Assembly: GCF_900167065.1 (NCBI RefSeq)
Contig: NZ_FUYA01000002.1
Location: 166,817-230,816, forward strand
Source of the DNA: Desulfobaculum bizertense DSM 18034
GTDB taxonomy: Bacteria; Desulfobacterota; Desulfovibrionia; Desulfovibrionales; Desulfovibrionaceae
Reading direction: 5' to 3'
Length of the DNA: 64,000 bases
Of this stretch, positions 24,238 through 32,541 are shown in pieces (the stretch's first letter is position 1; every line of letters starts with the position of its first letter). A model generated the notes under the pieces. The model saw only the letters and a program-made list of their open reading frames with translations, did no database searches and was not told the DNA's origin. The position numbers and the translations under genes are program-made.

Positions 24238-26685
24238 TTAGTTCTGGTATTCAGTACGCTTAATGATTTCGTTCTGAACACCCTTGTCGAGGCGAGTGAA
24301 GTAGGCACTAAAGCCGGCGACGCGGACAACGAGGTCTGCGTAGTTCTCTGGGTTGGCCTGAGCGTCTTTCAGAGTCTCGGAGCTGACGCAGTTGAACTGA
24401 ATGTGAGAGCCGCCAAAGTCGCAGTAGGTCTTGATAAGGGAGACCAGGGTGCGAGCGCCAAGCGGTCCTTCGAGCACTGCGGGAGAGAACTTCACGTTGA
24501 AGTGGTTAGCGCCGTAACGAACGGTGTCGATAGCTTCTGCACCAGACTTGATGAGGGCGGTGATGCCTTCATGGTCGGTGCCAGGCATGGCGGAAACACT
24601 GCCGTCAGTCAGTGCAACACCTGCTTTTCTGCCGTTCGGCAGAGCGCCCATCAGAGCACCAAAGTAGTTGTGGTACGACAGGGAGTATGCGTCGAGCGGC
24701 GTACGGTGGCCGAGGCAATCCGGACCCTGAGCGTGATGGATGGCGTCAACGTCGCGGTAGTACTGCTGCACGAAGTGCTCGATCTCGGGGTAGTCGTTAC
24801 CGTGCTTGGGTGCCTCGAAGCACATCTTGCGGATGTCTTCGCGACCCTCGAAGTTGTTCTTCAGGGCGTCGAGAAGTTCCTGCATGGTGAGCTTCTTGGT
24901 GTCGAAGACCAGATGCTTGATGGCGAGCAGAGAGTTTGCAGCGTCGATACCAGCAGTCATAATGGGGTTGATCTGAGAGTATTCGCAGCCGCCTTCCTCT
25001 TCGCAGATGCCAGTTTCGATGCAGCCATCATACAGGGCAGAGCGGAAGATGCTCGGAACAACCTGGAGGCGTGCCATCTGGCTGAGGTCAGAGTGGTTTC
25101 TGGAGACGTGGAAGAGGTGATCGAGCTGCTTTTTGTAAGCGTCATAAACTTCATCGAAGCTCTTGAACTCAGTGGGATCACCAGTTTCAACACCGACCTT
25201 CTTGCGGGTCACGGGGCATTTGCCGTTGTTCAGCATGACCTCAACGATCTTGGCGAGGCAGGGCTGGTCTTCCTGAAGGATGAAGCTTCCCTTGCCGCAG
25301 ATGCCAGTGGAAACGCAGCCGTAGTTACCGCAGTTTCTGGCGTCTTCCAGAGTGATGCCGTTTTCATACTGGGCAAAGCGGGCAAGGTTACGCTCAACAA
25401 CAGCTGTGTTGTTCAGGATCTGAGGCTGGCCGGAACCGCCACGGATGCACTCGACAACCTTCTTCATGTAGGAATCAGGAAGTTTCGGATGGTAGAGCAG
25501 GGTCAGCGTCGGCTGAATGTTCTTCATCTGAATCTGCGTATCGAGCAGAAGCTCTTCCAGTTCGGTGCTGGCGTCATTGCCGTTGGCGTCAACACCACCA
25601 ATGGTGATGCTCTGGCCGGTGTGGCCGGACAGGGTCAGAGCGTAAGAGTTGCCCTGGTATTCGGCCAGCTCAAGGTGCTTGATCCACTGGAATTTGAGGA
25701 GCTTGAGGACCTGATCCTTGGTGAGGTTCCCTTCCTCGATGTCCTTCTTGTAGAAGGGGTACATGTACTGGCCGTAACGACCGGGAGAGGTCGCACATGC
25801 CATCTGCTCGATTTCGAGAGCGAGGTGCAGGAACCAGAAGGACTGGATTGCTTCGCGGAAGTTGCGGGCCGGGTATTCAGGGACGCGGCGGCATACTTCT
25901 GCAATTTCGAGAAGCTCTGCTTTCTGCTTGGGATCGTTTTCTTCTGCGGCGGTCTTTTCTGCCAGCTCAGCATAGCGGTGAGAGTGAGCAATAACAGCTT
26001 CGAAGGTCACGAGCATAGCGCGGTACAGGTCGTGCTTGCTCTTGTTCTTCAGCGTGGTGGGGCAGTTTTCGAAGCGAGAACGAACGTCATCAATCATCCA
26101 GCGGAGACCCTTGTTCAGAATCTTCGGGTAGTTTGCGATGCCGGAGCCAGAGGCAACACTGACGTTCTCATAGTACATGCCAGCTTTGGCGTATTTGGAG
26201 GGGTTTACGCCGTACTTTTCTTTGTACATCTTGTTGTTCAGATCAATGCAGGTGCGGCCTTTCCATTCCTTGTAGGTCTGTTTCAGCAGCGCTTCGGTCT
26301 CGGTGGGGATTTTCATCTCACCGAGGGAGGCCATCTTGGCCATCTGCATTTCCTCTTTGATCCAGGAAACGTTCCACTCGGGGTAAGCGTACACACCAGC
26401 GCGAACGCCGGTCAGGGTACCGACAATGGGGTTGCCATCAAGGAAGATGTTCTTCTTGGTCAGAACACGTTCAAAAAGCTTGGCGCGAATATAAAACGTG
26501 GATTCACCACGGTACTCTTCGTAAACTTCGTGCAGGAACTGAAGACGTTCGGGGTCCATCACCTGAGGTGCGGACATGAGGAAATCCTTGAGGTCTTTCA
26601 GTCGCTGGTCAGCGGTATCCCAGTTGATGCCGTAGCCTTTGGGGCTTGTGGCTTCGGAATTCATTTCACAAGAAGGAGTCGTCAT
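24238..26685 (-). CDS. Glycyl radical enzyme of unknown substrate (GRE1)
   Basis: This 815-residue member of the pyruvate formate-lyase/glycyl radical superfamily has its glycyl radical loop VVRVAGFSAYF near the C-terminus (Gly791). The thiyl cysteine is Cys457 in GNYGCVSTGICGKG. Eliminating members such as choline lyase, diol dehydratase and isethionate lyase carry Cys-x-Glu here; this protein has Cys-Val-Ser, so the usual glutamate base is missing and other chemistry is likely. The segment SGHTGQSITIGG near 353 is conserved in the superfamily. It is first in an operon with its activase and a HesB-like selenoprotein, behind a sigma-54 promoter. The substrate is unknown; decarboxylation or C-C chemistry are possibilities. 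Confidence 0.9.
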   Translation of the reverse strand: MTTPSCEMNSEATSPKGYGINWDTADQRLKDLKDFLMSAPQVMDPERLQFLHEVYEEYRGESTFYIRAKLFERVLTKKNIFLDGNPIVGTLTGVRAGVYAYPEWNVSWIKEEMQMAKMASLGEMKIPTETEALLKQTYKEWKGRTCIDLNNKMYKEKYGVNPSKYAKAGMYYENVSVASGSGIANYPKILNKGLRWMIDDVRSRFENCPTTLKNKSKHDLYRAMLVTFEAVIAHSHRYAELAEKTAAEENDPKQKAELLEIAEVCRRVPEYPARNFREAIQSFWFLHLALEIEQMACATSPGRYGQYMYPFYKKDIEEGNLTKDQVLKLLKFQWIKHLELAEYQGNSYALTLSGHTGQSITIGGVDANGNDASTELEELLLDTQIQMKNIQPTLTLLYHPKLPDSYMKKVVECIRGGSGQPQILNNTAVVERNLARFAQYENGITLEDARNCGNYGCVSTGICGKGSFILQEDQPCLAKIVEVMLNNGKCPVTRKKVGVETGDPTEFKSFDEVYDAYKKQLDHLFHVSRNHSDLSQMARLQVVPSIFRSALYDGCIETGICEEEGGCEYSQINPIMTAGIDAANSLLAIKHLVFDTKKLTMQELLDALKNNFEGREDIRKMCFEAPKHGNDYPEIEHFVQQYYRDVDAIHHAQGPDCLGHRTPLDAYSLSYHNYFGALMGALPNGRKAGVALTDGSVSAMPGTDHEGITALIKSGAEAIDTVRYGANHFNVKFSPAVLEGPLGARTLVSLIKTYCDFGGSHIQFNCVSSETLKDAQANPENYADLVVRVAGFSAYFTRLDKGVQNEIIKRTEYQN

Positions 26686-26786
26686 AGCTGTCCCCTGTTG
26701 TTGTTAAAAGTATCCAGTGTTATGGTTCAAACTTTTTCTGAAGTAGATTGATTTCGTGGTTCGTTCGCTTGTTACTTTTGTGTCTA

Positions 26787-26803
26787 GCATAGGGTGTGCC
26801 AGA
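26787..26803 (-). promoter_or_regulatory. Sigma-54 promoter of the GRE1 operon
   Basis: Read on the minus strand the sequence is TGGCACACCCTATGCTA: GG and GC separated by ten bases, matching the TGGCAC-N5-TTGC sigma-54 pattern. It lies about 100 bases before the GRE1 start. The surrounding 26686-27023 region has no gene; its AT-rich middle (including TTTTTTCGAAAAAA at 26895-26908) may hold activator sites for the divergently encoded sigma-54 activator. Confidence 0.75.
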
Positions 26804-27023
26804 GGTTTCTAGAGTGGGATAAAAGCATGCAAGGGGCTGTAAACGCGGGGATTTTGTGTTTTGACGGGGCTTTTGGCGGGAAAGAAAAAATTTATTTTTT
26901 CGAAAAAAAACTTTCTTTTTTTAAAATATTTTTTATTTTTCGGCTCGCAGAGAGGGGCTGGAGAGGAAAAAGTCCATTCAAAATCGAGAAAATGCCCGTC
27001 CAAAAGTGCCGAGGTAGTGAAAT

Positions 27024-28532
27024 TTGTATTTTGATCTGAAAAAGTTTGCCAATGTGACCCGGGAAAGCGTTTTGACGCCTGAAATGAAGGCGATATGGGA
27101 TGATATGGGAATTGGTGTTGCGGTTGTTGATGCGCAGGGGATTTGTGAATACATGAACCCAATTCAGCAGCGAGTTGACGGGTTTAGCCGCATCCCGGTG
27201 AAGGGGCAGCACATCACGAGTCTGTATGTCCCGCATGAGCTGGAGTGCATCCCGACCATTGAGTGCTTGCAGAAAAGCATCCCTCTTTTGAAAAAGTCGT
27301 ACTTCTACAAGACCTCAAACAACTACCTCGCGAGCACGGTGTCTGACTTTTTCCCGCTGTTTAAGCATGGAAAAAAAGACGGTGTCATCGCGTTTACTAT
27401 CTGGACTGGTACCACAAGCCTTGTGAATTCGCGGAAGAGCAGTGCGAAGACCGTACGGGGCAAAGCCGCGAAGCCCCAGCAGTACAAGTATTATACTTTT
27501 GAGAGCCTGGTGGGTGAGGACAAGGAACTTCTTGAGGTTATCCATGAAGCCAGAACTGCGGCGCGAACGTCTTCTCCGGTTATGATTTGGGGAGAAAGCG
27601 GCACTGGCAAGGAGCTGTTTGCACAGGCTATCCATGCAGAGAGCACGAGAAGAAATATGCCCTTCGTGGCGGTGAACTGTGCGGCAATCCCTGAGAACCT
27701 GCTGGAAGGAATTCTTTTTGGAACCACAAAGGGCGCGTATACCGATGCTGCGGACAAACCTGGACTTTTTGAAGAAGCTGACGGTGGAACGCTTCTTTTG
27801 GATGAGCTGAATTCCATGCCTCTTGGTTTGCAGGCAAAGCTTTTGCGTGTCTTGCAGGAAAAGCGTGTGCGTCGACTTGGCTCGCATTCAGAGATTCCAG
27901 TCAATGTCTGCGTGGTGAGTATTTTGAATGAAGCCCCGCTTGATGCTGTGCGCAACGGTATCCTGCGGCGTGACCTGTTCTATCGTCTTGCCGTGGTGGG
28001 AATTGCTGTTCCGGCTCTTCGTGAGCGGAAGGGGGATATCCAGCTTTTGGCCAAGACCTTTATAGAGCACTCAGAGTTGCGGCAGGCTTCCGGAGATGTT
28101 GAAATCTCTGAGGACGTGCTCCAGATGTTTGCGGACTATGCCTGGCCGGGGAATATCCGAGAGCTGCGGCATGTTATTGAAGGAAGTCTTGTGCTTTTGG
28201 GCGAAGGGAAGTGTATCGATCAGGACTGCCTGCCCCGACATTTTCGGGATGCGTGGGAGCAGGGGCTTGTGAATTCTCTTGAGCAGGAGCACCGGGCTGC
28301 TCAGGAAGATGAGATGCGGAGTGGGGCACAGCGCTATTATGATTACCGGGGGGTAAAAAAGAGTAGTGTCATCCCGCTCAAATCCTGTGTGCAGGAGTAC
28401 GAAACCCAGTGCATCAGGAATGTGTTGCGTGTCACTGGAGGAAATGTTGCCAAGGCTGCACGAATTTTTGAAATTACTGCCGCTGGACTGCGGTACAAAA
28501 TGAAACAGCTCGACATAACCGAAGAGGATTAG
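27024..28532 (+). CDS. Sigma-54-dependent transcriptional activator with PAS-like sensor
   Basis: This 502-residue activator has an N-terminal PAS-like domain (IWDDMGIGVAVVDAQGICEY near residue 25), an AAA+ domain with Walker A GESGTGKEL near 190 and Walker B GGTLLLDELNS near 255, and a C-terminal Fis-type helix-turn-helix (GGNVAKAARIFEITAAGLRY). The sigma-54 contact loop reads KGAYTDA instead of GAFTGA. Translation probably begins at the TTG at 27024, preceded by GAGG. It is divergent from the GRE1 operon, and sigma-54 promoters precede both GRE units, so it is the likely activator of one or both, sensing the substrate through its PAS-like domain. Confidence 0.88.
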   Translation: MYFDLKKFANVTRESVLTPEMKAIWDDMGIGVAVVDAQGICEYMNPIQQRVDGFSRIPVKGQHITSLYVPHELECIPTIECLQKSIPLLKKSYFYKTSNNYLASTVSDFFPLFKHGKKDGVIAFTIWTGTTSLVNSRKSSAKTVRGKAAKPQQYKYYTFESLVGEDKELLEVIHEARTAARTSSPVMIWGESGTGKELFAQAIHAESTRRNMPFVAVNCAAIPENLLEGILFGTTKGAYTDAADKPGLFEEADGGTLLLDELNSMPLGLQAKLLRVLQEKRVRRLGSHSEIPVNVCVVSILNEAPLDAVRNGILRRDLFYRLAVVGIAVPALRERKGDIQLLAKTFIEHSELRQASGDVEISEDVLQMFADYAWPGNIRELRHVIEGSLVLLGEGKCIDQDCLPRHFRDAWEQGLVNSLEQEHRAAQEDEMRSGAQRYYDYRGVKKSSVIPLKSCVQEYETQCIRNVLRVTGGNVAKAARIFEITAAGLRYKMKQLDITEED

Positions 28533-28551
28533 TCGAGCTGCGAAGAATGTG

Positions 28552-28600
28552 AAAAAGCGCCATGCTCCCAGACTGGAAGGTCCGGGCATGGCGCTTTTTT
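28552..28600. terminator. Bidirectional Rho-independent terminator
   Basis: AAAAAGCGCCATG (28552-28564) pairs with CATGGCGCTTTTTT (28587-28600) between the convergent activator and TauE/SafE genes. Confidence 0.88.
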
Positions 28601-28601
28601 G

Positions 28602-29336
28602 TTAGAAAATTGCGCGGCCAAGGCAGATGAAGCCTGCTGCAACAATAACGTACATCAAAAGCTTTCGGAATGTTACCACATTAAAGCGTCTGACGACGGG
28701 GAATGAACAGAGTGTTCCTATAAGTGCTGCAGGAATTCCGTACATGGCGTAATGGATAACATTTTCTGTGTAGAGACCTGAGAACGCATGAAGCCCGCAG
28801 GTCATGCTGCCACGGATGACAAAGAAAACGCCAAGGGTTCCAAGGAAGACACGTGGACCCCAGCCCGCAAACAGGCCGTATGCGGCGATAGGGGGACCAT
28901 CAAAGGAAATTGAGGTGCCGAGCAGCCCGGCGGCAAAACCGGCTGATCCACCACGGCCCCAGGATTCTCGCCGTTTCCCTGTGGGCTTGTACGTATGCTG
29001 CCAGTACACATAGTAGAGCAGGAACACACCGATGGCTCCTTCCAGCACGGAACTGGGAACAAACTTCAGGATGTAGAGGCCAATAATTGCTCCGGGGATG
29101 GAACCTACGAACATGGGCCAGAGCGCTTTGACGCGGCAGTGGCGAAAGTGCATGCACGCGATACATCCATCCATAATGACATTAAGAATACAGCTCAGAG
29201 GGATGAGTTCGGTGATGGGAATGACCGTTGCGGCGATGGGAAAGGCAACCATTGCGCCACCGATCCCCGTTACGCCGGAAACAAATCCCCCCATAAACCA
29301 TGAACAGGCGACAAGAAGTCCTACAGAATCAAGCAT
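28602..29336 (-). CDS. TauE/SafE-family membrane permease
   Basis: This 244-residue membrane protein has about seven to eight hydrophobic segments and the family repeat motif GFVSGVTGIGGAMVAFPIA near residue 17, with a second half-motif AGFAAGLLGTSISFDGPPIA near 130. The family (DUF81) exports or imports sulfite, sulfonates and other small anions. It follows a DUF4125-type gene by 24 bases, forming a pair. Its position among glycyl radical enzymes is compatible with moving a sulfonate or sulfite product, but that is only inference. Confidence 0.85.
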   Translation of the reverse strand: MLDSVGLLVACSWFMGGFVSGVTGIGGAMVAFPIAATVIPITELIPLSCILNVIMDGCIACMHFRHCRVKALWPMFVGSIPGAIIGLYILKFVPSSVLEGAIGVFLLYYVYWQHTYKPTGKRRESWGRGGSAGFAAGLLGTSISFDGPPIAAYGLFAGWGPRVFLGTLGVFFVIRGSMTCGLHAFSGLYTENVIHYAMYGIPAALIGTLCSFPVVRRFNVVTFRKLLMYVIVAAGFICLGRAIF

Positions 29337-29360
29337 TTTGGCGTGTCCTGCCGTATTAGG

Positions 29361-29915
29361 CTATTGTGCGGCCAGTTTGGCTTCGCATTGTTCCAGTGAG
29401 CCGTAGCCCAGTTTCTGCATCAAAATTTCGTAGCGTTCCTGAACGAGGTTGCGGCCCTCTTTGCGGGCGGCATTCATGCATTCTTCGTAGAGCATGAGGC
29501 TCTTGCGAGAGTAGGTCTGAAGCTCGGAACCAAGGTAGAGGCAAAAGCCCTGATGGCCCTCTGGCTGCACACTCCGTGGGAAGCGCTCTGCAACCTGCCG
29601 ACGCCATGTGCCTTCGACGACAACGATGTTGCGGAGCATTTCGTCATCGTTGAGCGGGGGAATCTGGCCACCCATGAGGGCATATTTTTCGGTCATCAGG
29701 TTGCGACCAGCCTTTTCCGCTTCCTTGAGGTCGTTCAGGTATGACTCAAGAAATGCTTCATTCATAACAGCGTGCGTCATCTCACGCATGACGCGGAAGG
29801 AGTCCGGGTGCTCCTGACAGACAGACGTCCCGCCAGCATTATTGACTGCGAGGAACATTTTCAGTTCGTGTTCAATAATATCCTTAACAAGCTCATTTTT
29901 TCGCGCTTCGGTCAT
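29361..29915 (-). CDS. DUF4125-like protein
   Basis: This 184-residue soluble protein resembles DUF4125 proteins, with FLAVNNAGGTSVCQEHPDSF near residue 20, EKYALMGG near 78, and the repeated element EERYEILMQKLGYGS-like near the C-terminus (LVQERYEILMQKLGYG). I chose the ATG at 29915, preceded by GAGGT, over a start 63 bases upstream. It is the first gene of a pair with the TauE/SafE permease. The function is unknown; the family occurs mostly in anaerobes, which is general recall and not tested here. Confidence 0.65.
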   Translation of the reverse strand: MTEARKNELVKDIIEHELKMFLAVNNAGGTSVCQEHPDSFRVMREMTHAVMNEAFLESYLNDLKEAEKAGRNLMTEKYALMGGQIPPLNDDEMLRNIVVVEGTWRRQVAERFPRSVQPEGHQGFCLYLGSELQTYSRKSLMLYEECMNAARKEGRNLVQERYEILMQKLGYGSLEQCEAKLAAQ

Positions 29916-30464
29916 GATGCTTACCTCTTTTTTATGCCGAATAATCCTCTTTGGCGGGGATTTCAGCAGAAAACACATATGGTTCGAAATTCACAAAGCC
30001 GTGCTCTTTTGCGGAATGAAAGAGAGTTCTCTCCTTATGGTGCGCGGAGGAGCAGTCTTTTTTGCGTTTTTGCTGCGAGCAAAGGCTGAGGAACCTCTAC
30101 AAGAGCTTGGCATAAAAGGAAATACTCTAAATTTGGAAAATGGACATTCCTTCGCAATGCATTCGGGAAAAGAAGCACAAAGAAAAATTTTGCAAGAGAA
30201 GTGCCGATTTGCGCTTGAAAAAAGTGCGCACGCAAGCTTCAATGCTTTTCGAGCAATATCGTTGAGCTATGGGGAAAAAGAAAAAATAGCGGTGGGAATT
30301 TGCTATGTGAGGAAATGCTCAAGAGGGGAGGAAAACTTTCGAAAACGAAAGTATTTTTTCTAAAATGATACTTTTTTAACAACTTGGAAAAATGCGAGGA
30401 AAATGGTCAAATAAAAAATCCATTGTTTTTAATAAGATAGCTATATGGTGAAAAACTTCACGTA
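29916..30464. promoter_or_regulatory. Intergenic region upstream of the APC-GRE2 unit
   Basis: This 549-base non-coding region contains the perfect dyad ACTTTCGAAAACGAAAGT at 30335-30352, about 115 bases before the sigma-54 promoter, a suitable distance for an activator-binding site. A second small dyad, GTGAA-N4-TTCAC, lies at 30449-30461, just before the promoter. A long open frame at 29842-30363 on the plus strand has no recognisable domain and overlaps the DUF4125-like gene, so it is not called. Confidence 0.5.
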
Positions 30465-30481
30465 TTGGCACCATCTTTGCT
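30465..30481 (+). promoter_or_regulatory. Sigma-54 promoter of the APC permease-GRE2 unit
   Basis: TTGGCACCATCTTTGCT has GG and GC separated by exactly ten bases and matches TGGCAC-N5-TTGC closely. It lies 279 bases before the permease ATG. Confidence 0.8.
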
Positions 30482-30759
30482 CTTTTCACAAGAGCAGTTC
30501 GCGGATGTGCTTTTTTTGAAGTGCCTCTGATTGCGGGACGTTCGTTCGCAGCTTCCGTCCGCAGCCAAAGGATTCACCATGCTCCGTCTGGGGGAGTGTG
30601 GCTGCTTCATGGCGAAAAAAACAAGACTCTCTATGCTCCGATGGGATAAGTTCTTTGCTTCGCAGGGGTATGCGTAATTCATGCCTGTTTTTTCAAAGAC
30701 CTTCGTCACAAAACTCTGACGAGTATAGCAGCCGAACACCATAATCGAAGAGATTTATC
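30482..30759 (+). other. Long 5' leader of the APC permease transcript
   Basis: This leader of about 270 bases between the sigma-54 promoter and the permease start is not coding on the plus strand as far as I can see. It can form a GCAGCCA/TGGCTGC stem at about 30562-30606. Its length suggests cis-regulation or a small peptide, but no known riboswitch was recognised. Confidence 0.4.
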
Positions 30760-32292
30760 ATGTCACAAACTGAACAGGTTAAGTTAGAAAAATCCCTTTC
30801 ACCAGCGCAGGTCTGGGCGTTGGCTCTTGGATCAATCGTTGGTTGGGGGTGTTTTGTTCTCCCTGGCGATATGTTTTTGCCCCAAGCTGGTCCCTTGGGA
30901 ACGCTGATTGGTTTTGGCCTCGGTGCTTTTCTGCTCTGTTTTGTGGCTGTGTGCTACAGCTACATGATTAAATACGCTCCAGTTGCCGGTGGAGCTTTTG
31001 CATATGCTTACGTTGGCTTTGGACCAACAGCCGCCTTTGTCTGCGGCTGGGCGCTGGTCCTTGGCTACATCGCTATTATCGGTATTGATATTGCCGCGCT
31101 TGCCCTAATTTTCCGTTTCCTGTTCCCTGGAGTCTTTGAGTTCGGGGCCTTGTACACCATTGCAGGGTGGGACGTATACACAGGTGAGGTGCTGCTCATG
31201 ACAGGCGCAACCTTGCTCTTTGGCTGGCTGAATTATCGCGGCGTCAGCTTTGCTGGCAAGTTGCAGGTCGTTCTGGCTTTCCTGCTGACCATCGGTATTA
31301 TTTCCCTTTTTGCTGGTACCGCATCACAGGAAACCGCACACCTTTCCAACCTCACTCCGCTGTTCTCTGAGCACAGAAGCACAGTGGCTTGTGTCCTTCT
31401 GATTCTCGCAATTTCTCCTTTCCTCTTTGTTGGTTTCGATACCGTTCCTCAGGCCGCAGAAGAGTTCTCCTTTGAACCTTCCCGTGCACGTAACATCATG
31501 ATTATTGCCATTATTTGTGGTGTTATCCTGTACAGCCTCGTGACCCTGTCCGTTGGTATTGTTATTCCATATCCTGAGATGCTCGCCAGAATGGACGCTC
31601 TTCGCTTGAGCGGTGGTACGGCGTGGGCAACTGGCGAAGCTGCCACAATCGCTTTCGGCAAGTTTGGTGCTGTTGTGCTGTCCTGTGCTGTTATGGGTGC
31701 TGTTTGTACCGGCATTAACGGCTTCTACATCGCAACCTCCCGCTTGCTCCTGAGCATGGCGCGTGGCCGCATCCTGCCTGCATGGTTCGGTGACATTCAT
31801 CCCAAGTACCGTTCCCCCTACAAGGCAATTCTTTTTACCATCGTCATTGTCCTGCTGACGCCGTTCGCTGGCCGCTCCGTTGTTGGGTGGATCGTGGACA
31901 TGAGTTCCGTCGGCACGGGTATTGGCTACCTGTTTACCTGCCTTGCTGCCCGCCGCGTCCTGCTTGGAAGCACTGGCGTTTCTGATAAGGCAACCCGTTT
32001 GTTCTGCTGCTCTGTTGGTACGTTGACCGCAGTCATGTGCATTGTCCTGCTGTTGGTTCCTGGTTCTCCTGCACACATCAGTGTGGCATCCCAGTGGTGC
32101 CTGGTTGTGTGGGTTGCAATGGGCTTTTTCTTCTACTTCTCGAACAGGTCCGTGTGGGTAAAGCTCCCCGAGGTGGAACTTCGCTCCAACGTGCTTGGCA
32201 GTGCAGATATTCCGGTCTTTTTCAAGCCTCGCAATCCTCAGCCGATGGGCAATGCGGAGCCGGTTCGGGTTCGTTCCGAATACAAGGACTAG
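30760..32292 (+). CDS. APC-superfamily amino acid/amine permease
   Basis: This 510-residue inner-membrane transporter has about twelve hydrophobic segments. The first-helix signature ALALGSIVGWGCFVLPGDMF near residue 24 and the PVAGGAFAYAYVGFGP stretch near 75 place it in the APC (amino acid-polyamine-organocation) superfamily, and SPFLFVGFDTVPQAAEEFSF near 215 is the family's sixth-helix motif. It lies upstream of GRE2 under a sigma-54 promoter and most probably imports the GRE2 substrate, an amine or quaternary amine. The C-terminus after residue 450 is hydrophilic. A terminator-like hairpin follows it, so GRE2 is reached by read-through or its own start. Confidence 0.88.
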   Translation: MSQTEQVKLEKSLSPAQVWALALGSIVGWGCFVLPGDMFLPQAGPLGTLIGFGLGAFLLCFVAVCYSYMIKYAPVAGGAFAYAYVGFGPTAAFVCGWALVLGYIAIIGIDIAALALIFRFLFPGVFEFGALYTIAGWDVYTGEVLLMTGATLLFGWLNYRGVSFAGKLQVVLAFLLTIGIISLFAGTASQETAHLSNLTPLFSEHRSTVACVLLILAISPFLFVGFDTVPQAAEEFSFEPSRARNIMIIAIICGVILYSLVTLSVGIVIPYPEMLARMDALRLSGGTAWATGEAATIAFGKFGAVVLSCAVMGAVCTGINGFYIATSRLLLSMARGRILPAWFGDIHPKYRSPYKAILFTIVIVLLTPFAGRSVVGWIVDMSSVGTGIGYLFTCLAARRVLLGSTGVSDKATRLFCCSVGTLTAVMCIVLLLVPGSPAHISVASQWCLVVWVAMGFFFYFSNRSVWVKLPEVELRSNVLGSADIPVFFKPRNPQPMGNAEPVRVRSEYKD

Positions 32293-32333
32293 CGAAAAGT
32301 CTGTTACGATAACGCAGACAACGTGTGTTTATG

Positions 32334-32362
32334 CCCCTGCCAGCAAGCGCTGGCGGGGGTTT
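32334..32362 (+). terminator. Hairpin between the permease and GRE2 genes
   Basis: CCCCTGCCAGC pairs with GCTGGCGGGGG followed by TTTCCTG. The U-tail is short, so it may act as a partial terminator that sets the permease-to-GRE2 ratio. The rest of 32293-32541 holds a CCCCTAGGGG palindrome near 32394, a TAGGCAA/TTGCCTA dyad and no gene. Confidence 0.65.
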
Positions 32363-32541
32363 CCTGTATTTGGGAACGAAAAAGATGAACCTTCCCCTAG
32401 GGGGACCGACTAGGCAAAGGAATAGTGATTGCCTATGAATAACACCATGCCTGAAGCGTCATGCGCTTCGATGACATGATACATATTTTCCTCTTACCCA
32501 GTGACGGAACTTCTCTGTACTACTGAAGGAGATTTTTGCTT

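Noticed and set aside
24139-26751. 870-codon open frame on the plus strand
   Set aside because: It is the complement of GRE1, has no domain or start signal, and GRE1 on the minus strand is unmistakable.
29842-30363. 173-codon open frame on the plus strand
   Set aside because: It overlaps the DUF4125-like gene on the other strand and matches no domain.
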